NCBI RefSeq assembly: GCF_039545095.1
Contig: NZ_BAABRS010000001.1
Location: 1,364,001 to 1,428,000 of the forward strand
DNA from: Fodinibius salicampi
GTDB taxonomy: Bacteria > Bacteroidota > Rhodothermia > Balneolales > Balneolaceae
Direction: 5' to 3'
DNA: 64,000 bases
Both the position numbers and the translations under genes were made by a program. The notes beneath the pieces were generated by a model. It did no database searches. It was given only the letters and a program-made list of their open reading frames with translations, and was not told where the DNA came from. Position 1 is the first letter of the stretch. Each line of letters begins with the position of its first letter. This document shows, one piece after another, positions 9,353 through 18,212 of the stretch.

Positions 9353-11578
9353 ATGCGATACCTTACTCTTTTACTCATATTCTGTTTATATGGAATATTT
9401 CCAGCTGAATTATATGGTCAAACAACTAATAAAGGAGAACTTTCGGGCCAAACAATAGATCGTAACTCAGAAGAACCACTCGGCTATGTTTATCTCCATT
9501 TGGAAGAATTAAACCGTACGGTTACCGCTCATTCCGATGGCTCTTTTTCTTTCCAAAATATTTCTCCCGGGTCCTATACCCTGTCGGCTACTCGCATTGG
9601 ATACCAGGCCGTATCCCAGACTATTACCATTGAAGCTAATGAAACTACAGAAATCACGGTATCACTAAAACCCTCTGCCCTCAGCTCGGAAGCAATTGAA
9701 GTAGTAGGAGCTGCCGAGCAGTCCTCTGCTGGCAACCTTGAACATGCTTCAAAAACCATACAGGGAACAGATCTTCGCCAAAATTTAGGTACTACTCTTT
9801 CTGCAACTATGGATGATCTGCCGGGTATCAATTCTCGATCCATGGGATCGGCACCTGCCCGACCGGTCATCCGGGGACTGGGTGGTGAACGTGTACTTAT
9901 CCTGCAGGATGGGGAACGTACGGGTGATGTATCATCACAATCGGCTGACCATGCTGTTACAGTAGATCCTATGGCTGCCGAAGAAATTGAACTTGCCCGT
10001 GGCCCCGCAGCTCTTGAATATGGTGCAAATGCGATCGGGGGGGTGGTTAATGTTGTTCGAAATCAAATTTCCTCATCTCTGCCCGACCATTTCCACGGCA
10101 CAGCCAGCCTGCAGGGAAAGTCTGTCAATACAGGAACTGTAGCAGCTCTGAATGTCGGAGGACCAATTGGCAGTGATCTTGCTCTAAAAATTGATGGGAA
10201 TCTACGTTCTGCTCGTAACCTTAAAACGCCCGAAGGAACACTCACTAACTCTGATATCTTTTCTACTAATAATTCAATAGGAATCAGCTACTTACGACCT
10301 TGGGGCTATGCCGGGCTTGCGGGAAGTATGTATTTGAATAACTATGGTATCCCCCCTGACCCAAATGGTGGACATGAACATGGCGTTGATATTGAAATCG
10401 AAAAATATCAGACAGAAGGAAAAACAAAAATAGCTCTTGATAACGAAACATTTAAGTCTATAAAAGTTACCTTCTCTCATAAAAGCTACTACCATAAAGA
10501 AATTGAAAATAGTGGAGCGATAGGAACTGAATATGGTGTTCTTACTACGAATAGCAAGATTATAACCCAACACCAAAGCTGGGGATTTCTCGATGAGGGG
10601 ACAATAGGTTTTTGGGGAGAAACCAAAAATTATGCCGTCAACGGTACACAGACGCCAGATTCTGATGCTCATAGTTTGGCCGGTTTTGTTGTAGAGGAAA
10701 AAGATATTGGAGCTCTTCACCTTGAAGCGGGTATTCGTTTCGAACTAACTCAATCCATACCGGAGGAAGAATACAGCGCATCTATTGGAGAGATACGTGA
10801 ACGCACTTTTTCCGGCCTTTCTACTTCAGCTTCCGTTATATATGATTTGGGACATGGTTTCTTTTCCGGAGCTACATTTATGCACTCTTTTAGGGCGCCC
10901 TCCCAGGAAGAACTCTATTCCGAAGGGCCGCACCTGGCTTCCTACTCTTATGAGGTTGGCAATCCGGACCTAAATCCCGAACGAGGATTGGGTAAGGAAC
11001 TATTTATCCGTCACAAAACAACTTCATCCACCGCAGAAATAGGTGTATATCATAATTCTTTTAACAGCTATATCTATCCGCGTAACACGGGAGAGCCCAG
11101 CTCACGATTTCCTTCGTTAAATGTATATCAGTTTACAGGTGTGGATGCCTTATTTCAAGGAGTTGAAACCTCCTATCAGATCGAGTTTCTTAACAATTGG
11201 GTAATGTCGGGATCTCTCAGCTATACCCATGCTAAACGCAAAGCAGTGAATGAAGGATGGCAGCCGCTACCACAGATTCCTCCTCTACAGGGTAACATCG
11301 GTCTGAAATATACCGTCGGAGGTTTCCAATTAGGAGGAAAAACCACAATTGCTGCCCGGCAAGACAGAACTGGTGAATTTGAAGGCCCCACAGATGGCTA
11401 TACAGTATTTAATTTGTTCGGGCAATACAGATTTGAATCCAGTGGCTTCCTTCATACCGTATCACTGAATGGTGAAAATCTCTTCAATAGAACTTACCGC
11501 AACCATTTATCGCGCATCAAAGACTTAATGCCCGAACCCGGTAGAAATATCTCACTACTCTACCGAATCTATTTTTAA
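9353..11578 (+). CDS. TonB-dependent outer membrane receptor, ZnuD-like
   Basis: A 741-residue receptor. After a signal peptide ending near residue 22 (LYGQ) comes a carboxypeptidase-regulatory-like domain (about 27-110), then the plug domain (RPVIRGLGGERVLILQDGER) and a 22-strand-type barrel ending in a terminal aromatic residue (LLYRIYF). The surface loop GGHEHGVDIEIE is His/acid-rich, as in zinc receptors of the ZnuD type. TonB-ExbBD energises import across the outer membrane. The two upstream genes encode His-rich exported proteins, which strengthens the metal-uptake inference. A strong terminator follows. Confidence 0.9.
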   Translation: MRYLTLLLIFCLYGIFPAELYGQTTNKGELSGQTIDRNSEEPLGYVYLHLEELNRTVTAHSDGSFSFQNISPGSYTLSATRIGYQAVSQTITIEANETTEITVSLKPSALSSEAIEVVGAAEQSSAGNLEHASKTIQGTDLRQNLGTTLSATMDDLPGINSRSMGSAPARPVIRGLGGERVLILQDGERTGDVSSQSADHAVTVDPMAAEEIELARGPAALEYGANAIGGVVNVVRNQISSSLPDHFHGTASLQGKSVNTGTVAALNVGGPIGSDLALKIDGNLRSARNLKTPEGTLTNSDIFSTNNSIGISYLRPWGYAGLAGSMYLNNYGIPPDPNGGHEHGVDIEIEKYQTEGKTKIALDNETFKSIKVTFSHKSYYHKEIENSGAIGTEYGVLTTNSKIITQHQSWGFLDEGTIGFWGETKNYAVNGTQTPDSDAHSLAGFVVEEKDIGALHLEAGIRFELTQSIPEEEYSASIGEIRERTFSGLSTSASVIYDLGHGFFSGATFMHSFRAPSQEELYSEGPHLASYSYEVGNPDLNPERGLGKELFIRHKTTSSTAEIGVYHNSFNSYIYPRNTGEPSSRFPSLNVYQFTGVDALFQGVETSYQIEFLNNWVMSGSLSYTHAKRKAVNEGWQPLPQIPPLQGNIGLKYTVGGFQLGGKTTIAARQDRTGEFEGPTDGYTVFNLFGQYRFESSGFLHTVSLNGENLFNRTYRNHLSRIKDLMPEPGRNISLLYRIYF

Positions 11579-11604
11579 TACTGAAAAATATTTCTTCCAA
11601 AAAT

Positions 11605-11638
11605 AAAATCCCGGGACTATCAATCCCGGGATTTTTTT
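11605..11638 (+). terminator. Rho-independent terminator after TonB receptor
   Basis: A perfect 11-bp stem (11605-11615 with 11625-11635, core TCCCGGG) with a 9-nt loop and a run of seven T. It closes the 8.4-11.6 kb unit. Confidence 0.92.
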
Positions 11639-11836
11639 GCTTCAGGGCTCAGTTATGTTAGGGTTACAAGAGAAAAACTCTTTAAAAAGGGTGCATTTAG
11701 CTCCCCCTTCTATATAACAAGAGTGATAAGCGACCAAAATGTTACAAAAAAGTTTTATTTTTTTTGAAGTTGTATACCATTGCCTCAAAATGTGTATTTT
11801 ATTACCTCTAATAACCTTTCAAGAATATCTTTTTAT

Positions 11837-12721
11837 ATGATATCAAATAGTCTTTCCCTATCAGGCATTTCCCTCCGAACAACATGCCTATTTCTTGCAC
11901 TAATTATTCTCGGCGGATGTTCAACGATCCAGGAAATCACTAATAGTATTCAGAAACCAAAAGTATCGGTAGCTAATGTTCGAGTCACTGATTTTAACTT
12001 CAGCCAGATGGAATTGACCTATGTTATCAAGGTAGAGAATCCCAATGCAGTGGCTGTGGAAATGATAGGTTACGACTATAATCTGGATATTAACGAACAT
12101 CCTTTTATTAATGGCGACCAATCTAAAACGATGACCATTGAAGCATCGGGAGAAAGTATCTTTGAAGTGCCCATGACGCTGAACTTTCCGGATTTATATA
12201 GGACCGCTTCGGAGTTGGTAAATGAAGATGAGAGTTCTTACCAGTTTCTAAGTCATTTACGGTTCGACCTTCCCATAATTGGCACGACGGGAATCCCGGT
12301 CAAAAAGTCCGGGAATATACCCCTGCTTAAATTGCCAAAGCTTAGTATGCAAAGTATAGAAGTCAATAACCTTAACCTATCCAGTGCGGATCTTACCCTT
12401 AAACTTGGATTTAATAATCCCAATGGATTTGGAATGGATATCGGCCAGCTCAATTATGATCTCATAGTTAATGGAAGCCAGTGGGCAGACGGGACGGCGT
12501 TGCAGGATGTTAAAGTCAAAGAGAATGGGTTAACCGAACTCGAAATTCCTATATCACTGAACGTTACGCAAATTGGTACTTCGGCCTATCAAATACTTAC
12601 GGGATCAGAAAATCTGGATTATCAATTCCAGGGGAACTTTCAATTCAATGTAGGCCACGAGTTGCTGGGCAGTACTAACTTTGATTTCAACCGTTCAGGG
12701 AAAATACCCGTTAACAGATAA
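11837..12721 (+). CDS. LEA14-like (LEA type 2, WHy domain) lipoprotein
   Basis: A 294-residue lipoprotein starting at 11837; an upstream in-frame ATG at 11780 would put 19 polar residues before the signal and is less likely. The lipobox is LGGC (Cys about residue 29). The mature part has two tandem LEA14/WHy-type beta domains, recognisable by ENPNAVAVEMIGYDYNLDINEHPF and the second repeat NNPNGFGMDIGQLNYDLIVNG. Such proteins are associated with desiccation and envelope stress; the molecular role is unknown. It lies 41 bp before the Ser/Thr kinase gene and is probably cotranscribed. Confidence 0.82.
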   Translation: MISNSLSLSGISLRTTCLFLALIILGGCSTIQEITNSIQKPKVSVANVRVTDFNFSQMELTYVIKVENPNAVAVEMIGYDYNLDINEHPFINGDQSKTMTIEASGESIFEVPMTLNFPDLYRTASELVNEDESSYQFLSHLRFDLPIIGTTGIPVKKSGNIPLLKLPKLSMQSIEVNNLNLSSADLTLKLGFNNPNGFGMDIGQLNYDLIVNGSQWADGTALQDVKVKENGLTELEIPISLNVTQIGTSAYQILTGSENLDYQFQGNFQFNVGHELLGSTNFDFNRSGKIPVNR

Positions 12722-12762
12722 AAATAAATATCAATAGAGACGACATTATTTTACAGACGGAC

Positions 12763-15225
12763 ATGGAACAGATTCACCATTACGATATAGAACATGAATT
12801 AGGTGCAGGGCAACACGGAACGGTTTATTATGCCACCGACACCCGGCTTAAGCGGCCAGTAGTTATTAAGATTGTACACCCGAAACGGGCAAAGGAAAAG
12901 CATATACGAGAACGAATTTTAGAAGAAGCGCGAATTGCCTCCGCCATTCAACATCCTAATGTAAGTGCTATCTATGAAGTAGGAGAATTTGATAAGCGTC
13001 CCTACATCGTAATGCAATACGTACCGGGACGCACCCTTAAAGAATTACTGGAAGGAGGTCCTTTGAACCTCCAGTTTGCTTTGTCAATAAGCATTCAAAT
13101 TTCCGATGGACTGGCGGAAGCTCATAAGCTTGATATTCTCCATCGGGATCTCAAACCAGCCAATATTATGGTTACTGACGGGGGACTAGTCAAGATTCTC
13201 GACTTTGGACTTGCCAAGCGGCTCGGCACCACCGAGGTTATTGCACATGAAGAGAATTCCCCTAATTTTAAAAATGGAGATCAGGAACAATTATCCTCTC
13301 GTTTTGGGACAACCGCCTATATGGCCCCCGAACAGTTTATCACCCTGCGTAGCAGTAAACAATCAGATATCTTTTCACTGGGGATTATACTATATGAAAT
13401 TATTACCGGGGAACACCCTTTTCTGGTTGGTGACCGTAATGATGAGATGCTCATCGTCCAATCTATACGCTCAAGGAAACCGGCTCCTCCCCAAGAACAT
13501 CGACCGGAGATTCCGGATACGTTAAATAATCTCATTATGCAAGCCATTGACAAACAACCTACCAATCGGTTTGAGTCAGTCGCAGCCCTCCATGAAGGAC
13601 TTAAAACACTTATGAAAAGCATGGAGTTTGAGAAGGGAATGATTCCGGGTGAAAGCTCTGCTTTGCTTCCCTCGCCTTCTTCTCCTCGAACAAAAAGTTC
13701 AAAAAGCGGAGATAAGAAAAATACGGGCTTTTTTTCTATGCTTACAGAATTTTTCCTTCAAAAAGATCGCAAGGAAGTTTCCGAGAATTCTATTGCGGTC
13801 TTACCCTTTAAACAGGTAAAAGAAAACGGACATACCCGTTATTTTGGATTGGCGATGGCCGATGCCATAGCAACACGACTATCCCAAAATTCCTCCGTAG
13901 TAATTCGTCCACCGGGTACCTTCCTTTCCCTTTCAGATCAAACTGTTGATGAAATTGAAGCAGGACACAAACTTCAGACTGAATATGTATTAACCGGCTC
14001 ATTTTTCAGTGATGATGATGGGTTTACCCTTAACTGGCAACTCCTGGAGGTAAACTCACAGAGCATAAAAGCCGGAGATACCATCTCTGTTCCCTCTTTT
14101 GATCTGGTAAAAGTGCAAAGTGAGATAACAGATGCGGTATTTGATACGCTCTTTAGTCTTGGCAAACTGGAAAAAAATCATAAGAAAACTTCGCTCGATA
14201 ATCTTCCTATTGATTTGTCGGAACAATACTTGGAAGCACAGGCACTATTATCTCGCTTTTTATGGGGATCCAATAATCCCAAAGACCTAAAGGAAGGCAA
14301 AGAAAAATTTGAAGAAGTTCTCGACCAAGCCCCTAATTTTGCGGCAGCTCATGCCGGACTCGGCAGAACCCATCTGAATTATGTGACTAATGGCTTTGGC
14401 GGTCCAACTCATTTTATGAAGGCCCAGCGCCATCTTGAAAAAGCTCTTGAGCTGGATCCGGATAATGTGGAAGCCAAACTTCAACGCGCGTATACCTATT
14501 TATGGAGAGGGGAAAAAGAGCAAGCCCGCCGCGATATTCAGTACCTGCTTAACCATCATAGCAATAACTCTGAAGTTCTTTTAGGAGCCGGTATCATTAT
14601 CCAACTGGAGGGACTTCACCGGGAAGCTCTTCGCCTGCTGGGGATGGCCCTGCAAGATAACCCAGCTGCCGCTACACAGATATACAATCGCCGGGCCCGC
14701 TTAAACCACTATCTGGGGCAGATGGATCTGGCCTGGCTGGAAGTCAATAAGGGACTTACGCTCGAGCCGGACCATTCATTGCTGCGCACTACGGAAGGAT
14801 ATCTTTATTTCCGGGAAGGAGCGTATGAAAAAGCAATTCCTATATTGGAATCTGTTATTGAAAATGAACCTAACAGGCGGGTTACTTATCCAACATTGGC
14901 AATGTGTTATGTTCGGAACGGGCAGCGTGAAAAAGCGTCTGAGCTGATCACTGATGAACTGCTCAGCATCGCCTCAACAGATTGTGAAATGGCACACCGG
15001 CTGGCCACTTATTGTGTAGTGGATGGAAATACTTCCGAAGCACTGCACTGGCTTCGTAAGGCGATTTACCTAGGCTATGAGAACTATCCCTGGATTGCCG
15101 AAAACCCTGCCTGGGAGACCCTTCACGATAATGAAGAATTTAATGATATTCGCTCTGATCTGGAACGCGTTTACAAGCGTAACCGGGAGCACTGGGAAAA
15201 ATTTCTGGCCAAATTCTGGTCATAA
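12763..15225 (+). CDS. Serine/threonine protein kinase with TolB-like and TPR domains
   Basis: An 820-residue protein. The N-terminal Hanks-type kinase (about 1-290) has the ATP lysine in VVIKIVHPKR, the catalytic loop HRDLKPANIM, DFGLAK and the activation segment end APEQF, so it looks active. A basic Ser-rich linker follows, then a TolB-N/FlgO-like domain (IAVLPFKQVKENGHTRYFG) and C-terminal TPR repeats (EKALELDPDNVEAKLQRAYTY and later copies). There is no membrane segment, so it is likely cytosolic. The substrate is unknown. This architecture is shared with bacterial cyclase-like signalling proteins. It is flanked by lipoprotein genes on the same strand. Confidence 0.9.
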   Translation: MEQIHHYDIEHELGAGQHGTVYYATDTRLKRPVVIKIVHPKRAKEKHIRERILEEARIASAIQHPNVSAIYEVGEFDKRPYIVMQYVPGRTLKELLEGGPLNLQFALSISIQISDGLAEAHKLDILHRDLKPANIMVTDGGLVKILDFGLAKRLGTTEVIAHEENSPNFKNGDQEQLSSRFGTTAYMAPEQFITLRSSKQSDIFSLGIILYEIITGEHPFLVGDRNDEMLIVQSIRSRKPAPPQEHRPEIPDTLNNLIMQAIDKQPTNRFESVAALHEGLKTLMKSMEFEKGMIPGESSALLPSPSSPRTKSSKSGDKKNTGFFSMLTEFFLQKDRKEVSENSIAVLPFKQVKENGHTRYFGLAMADAIATRLSQNSSVVIRPPGTFLSLSDQTVDEIEAGHKLQTEYVLTGSFFSDDDGFTLNWQLLEVNSQSIKAGDTISVPSFDLVKVQSEITDAVFDTLFSLGKLEKNHKKTSLDNLPIDLSEQYLEAQALLSRFLWGSNNPKDLKEGKEKFEEVLDQAPNFAAAHAGLGRTHLNYVTNGFGGPTHFMKAQRHLEKALELDPDNVEAKLQRAYTYLWRGEKEQARRDIQYLLNHHSNNSEVLLGAGIIIQLEGLHREALRLLGMALQDNPAAATQIYNRRARLNHYLGQMDLAWLEVNKGLTLEPDHSLLRTTEGYLYFREGAYEKAIPILESVIENEPNRRVTYPTLAMCYVRNGQREKASELITDELLSIASTDCEMAHRLATYCVVDGNTSEALHWLRKAIYLGYENYPWIAENPAWETLHDNEEFNDIRSDLERVYKRNREHWEKFLAKFWS

Positions 15226-15315
15226 TATCAAGTTATTGCAAATCCATACTTTCAATAGGTAATAAAATTCCTTTTTTTCCCGTTGCCCGTATGTATAAAG
15301 ATAAAAACTTAATTC

Positions 15316-15918
15316 ATGAAAAGTATCTCGATGACTCATACTCTTAAATATATATCGTCCTTAATCTTAGTAATTACCCTTGTTAGCTGCCAAAGTGATG
15401 ACTCTGCTGATCAAACGGCCCAGCAACAAGCCTCACAACAGCAACAATCACAACAAATGCCCGGCCAAATGGGACAGCAGCAGGCTGCTCCGGATGTAGA
15501 CCTTTCAGAAGAAGAGGCTGAAACCTTTGCCGATGCTATCATTGCCGCTCAAAAAGTCCAGGCAGGTGCTCAACAAGAATTGGTCTCTATTATTGAAGAC
15601 GAGGGGCTTGATATCCAAACCTATCAAAAAATTGCCCAAGCTTCCCAACAGGGACAAGAACCAGCAGACAGCGTTATTGAAGATGGAGATATGGATAAGT
15701 TTGATAGCGCAAATGAATCTATTAAAGAAGCCCAGCAAGGAATCCAATCGGATGTAGCCGATGCTGTTGAAGAAGCAGGAATGGAGATGGAACGGTTCCA
15801 GGAAATTAATCGGGCCGTCCAACAAGATCCCGAACTTCAGAAGCAAATACGACAAAAACTGCAGGAGAAGATGGGTGGCATGCAACAACAGCCTCAACAA
15901 CAACCTTCCAATCAATAA
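15316..15918 (+). CDS. DUF4168-family lipoprotein
   Basis: A 200-residue protein with a signal peptide and lipobox LVSC (about residues 22-25). A Gln-rich low-complexity stretch follows (about 37-60), then a DUF4168-like helical region (EEEAETFADAIIAAQKVQAG, with a second copy-like half around FQEINRAVQQDPELQKQI), and a Gln-rich tail. Function unknown. The family is found in periplasm or outer membrane of many bacteria. A second ATG at 15331 is also possible as start. A terminator follows closely. Confidence 0.78.
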   Translation: MKSISMTHTLKYISSLILVITLVSCQSDDSADQTAQQQASQQQQSQQMPGQMGQQQAAPDVDLSEEEAETFADAIIAAQKVQAGAQQELVSIIEDEGLDIQTYQKIAQASQQGQEPADSVIEDGDMDKFDSANESIKEAQQGIQSDVADAVEEAGMEMERFQEINRAVQQDPELQKQIRQKLQEKMGGMQQQPQQQPSNQ

Positions 15919-15944
15919 ATCATCCTTTTGATTGTTCTTTTCAG

Positions 15945-15977
15945 GCCCGCTTCTATTTAGGAGCGGGCTTTTTATTT
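15945..15977 (+). terminator. Rho-independent terminator of DUF4168 gene
   Basis: GCCCGCT (15945-15951) pairs with AGCGGGC (15962-15968) and is followed by TTTTTATTTT. Confidence 0.85.
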
Positions 15978-16034
15978 TCAAATACTTTTTCTAGATAGAA
16001 ATTCAGTCCCGGTTAATCATTACTGTAATTAAAA

Positions 16035-16496
16035 ATGAAATATCACTATCACTCTCCTATCGGTTGGCTCGAGCTGGTTATTTCCAACCAGGTTCTGACT
16101 GCTATTCGGTATCTCGACAATAAACCGGATCCATTACAGACGCCTAAGCATTCCGTTTTTGAACAAGCTGCCAATCAGCTTACCAGGTACTTTAATAAGA
16201 AGGATAAGCATTTTACCATGCCTATAAGTACCCAGGGAACAGCGTTTCAAAAAACTGTTTGGGAAGAACTTCAAAATATTCCCTTCGGTACCACCATTAC
16301 CTATGGAGAGCTCGCAAAACGCCTGGGAGATCCCAATAAAGTACGGGCAGTAGGAAGAGCAAATGGGAAAAATCCTATCCCTATTATCATCCCCTGTCAC
16401 CGGGTTATCGGTTCTGACAAAAAATTGATTGGCTACGCCGGGGGTATCGAGCGTAAACGGTTTCTGCTCGAACATGAAGGGGCTATTTTACTATAA
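16035..16496 (+). CDS. ogt: Methylated-DNA--protein-cysteine methyltransferase
   Basis: A 153-residue protein with the suicide-cysteine active site IIPCHRVIGSD near residue 119 and the preceding helix-turn-helix GTTITYGELAKRLGDPNKVRAVGRA. These define the Ogt/MGMT family, which repairs O6-alkylguanine by transferring the alkyl group to the Cys. The length matches Ogt and there is no Ada-type N-terminal regulatory domain. A single gene between two unrelated genes. Confidence 0.94.
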   Translation: MKYHYHSPIGWLELVISNQVLTAIRYLDNKPDPLQTPKHSVFEQAANQLTRYFNKKDKHFTMPISTQGTAFQKTVWEELQNIPFGTTITYGELAKRLGDPNKVRAVGRANGKNPIPIIIPCHRVIGSDKKLIGYAGGIERKRFLLEHEGAILL

Positions 16497-16574
16497 CTAA
16501 AAAATCTTCGCTATTCTCCCCTGTCGCAGGTTTATTATATTAGAGCTTCCAGGATAATAGAAAATAATATCTGT

Positions 16575-18173
16575 ATGAGTAATCCTATAAAATTAATTTC
16601 TACTTTTCTTCTTCTAATGCTGGGATTTTCTGCTATAGCATATGCCCAAGTACAGGAAGCCCCAGATCGAACGATGGGTGAAGGGCCTTTTGATCGCCTG
16701 ATCATACGCGGTGCCATTTTGGTTGACGGTACAGGCTCACCACCACGCGGTCCTGTGGATGTTGTTGTGGAAGAAAACAAAATAACTTCCGTTCAATCTG
16801 TTGGATACCCCGGGGTTTCTATTAATGAACAGCAACGCCCAGAAGCAGATACCGATACCTATGAAATTGATGCGGAAGGGATGTATCTGTTGCCCGGCTT
16901 TATTGATATGCATGCCCACACGGGAGGATCAGCCCAGTGCACCCCGGCAGAATATGTCTATAAACTCTGGATGGCTCATGGTATTACTACTGTTCGCGAG
17001 CCCGGTTCTTTTAATGGGATGGATTGGACACTCCGCCAGCAGAAACGGAGTCAAAATAATGAAATAACGGCGCCGCGCATTTTCCCCTATATCGGTTTTG
17101 GGATGGGACACGAAGGTGAGATCACTTCTCCGGATGAAGCCCGGCAATGGGTTCGGACCATTGCAGATGCCGGGGCCGAAGGCATTAAGTTTTTTGGGGC
17201 ACCAAAGCCAGTTTATGCTGCCGCTATCGACGAAGCCAACAAACTGGGTTTGGGAACCATGACTCACCATGCGCAAACACGTGTTGTCTATAATAACGCC
17301 CTGGAATCGGCCCGGCTTGGATTGACAAGCATCACCCATTGGTACGGCATTCCCGAGGCCTTATTTACGGATCAAACTATTCAGGATTATCCTGCAGAGT
17401 ACAACTATAATAACGAGCAACACCGTTTCGAAGAAGCCGGCAAGCTATGGAAACAAGCCGCAGAGCCCCATAGCGAGCATTGGAATAAAGTGCTGGATGA
17501 AATGCTAGAGCTTGACATTACCCTCAATCCTACATTTACAATCTATGAAGCCAGCCGCGATCTCAGTGTCCAGCGCCGCGCTGAATGGCACGAAAAATAC
17601 ACCCTGCCCTCCCTTTGGGAATTTTATAAGCCCAATCGCAGATCTCACGGCTCATACTGGATTAACTGGGGTACTGAACAAGAAGTAAATTGGAAAGAGA
17701 ACTACCAGCTCTGGTTTGAATTCGTTAATGAATTTAAAAACCGTGGAGGGAGAGTTACACTGGGATCGGATGCCGGTTATATTTACAAATTGTACGGCTT
17801 TGGCTATATACAGGAAATGGAGCTTTTCCGGGAGGCTGGTTTTCATCCCCTGGAAATTTTTCAATCGGCTTCTCTTAAGGCTGCAGAGGTGCTAAACATG
17901 GATGATCAACTGGGTACCATCGAAGTTGGCAAACTCGCCGACATGGTGTTAGTCGATGCCAACCCACTTAAAAATTTAAAAGTACTATATGGTACCGGTG
18001 CTATTCAAGTAGATGAAGACAATAAGCCCACCCGCATAGGTGGAATTAAATATACCATTAAGGACGGGATTGTTTTTGACGCCCAAAAAATGTTGCAGGA
18101 TGTAGCTGAAACAGTGAAAGAGGCCAAAGCGGAAAAGGACTATGAAATCACTCAACCCGGACTGGATTATTAA
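16575..18173 (+). CDS. Secreted amidohydrolase-superfamily metal-dependent hydrolase
   Basis: A 532-residue protein with a signal peptide cut after AYAQ (about residue 25). The TIM-barrel metal site is complete: HxH in DMHAHTGG (about 115), a candidate bridging Lys in EGIKFF, His in THHAQ and ITHWYG, and the catalytic Asp in LGSDAGY. Related to imidazolonepropionase-like and prolidase-like secreted amidohydrolases of Bacteroidota. It probably cleaves cyclic or peptide amide bonds in the periplasm; the substrate is unknown. Transcribed alone and convergent with the histidine kinase gene. Confidence 0.88.
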   Translation: MSNPIKLISTFLLLMLGFSAIAYAQVQEAPDRTMGEGPFDRLIIRGAILVDGTGSPPRGPVDVVVEENKITSVQSVGYPGVSINEQQRPEADTDTYEIDAEGMYLLPGFIDMHAHTGGSAQCTPAEYVYKLWMAHGITTVREPGSFNGMDWTLRQQKRSQNNEITAPRIFPYIGFGMGHEGEITSPDEARQWVRTIADAGAEGIKFFGAPKPVYAAAIDEANKLGLGTMTHHAQTRVVYNNALESARLGLTSITHWYGIPEALFTDQTIQDYPAEYNYNNEQHRFEEAGKLWKQAAEPHSEHWNKVLDEMLELDITLNPTFTIYEASRDLSVQRRAEWHEKYTLPSLWEFYKPNRRSHGSYWINWGTEQEVNWKENYQLWFEFVNEFKNRGGRVTLGSDAGYIYKLYGFGYIQEMELFREAGFHPLEIFQSASLKAAEVLNMDDQLGTIEVGKLADMVLVDANPLKNLKVLYGTGAIQVDEDNKPTRIGGIKYTIKDGIVFDAQKMLQDVAETVKEAKAEKDYEITQPGLDY

Positions 18174-18212
18174 ATCTCTTTTCCCAATTTCGTTCCTTTT
18201 TTGGAAGTAATC

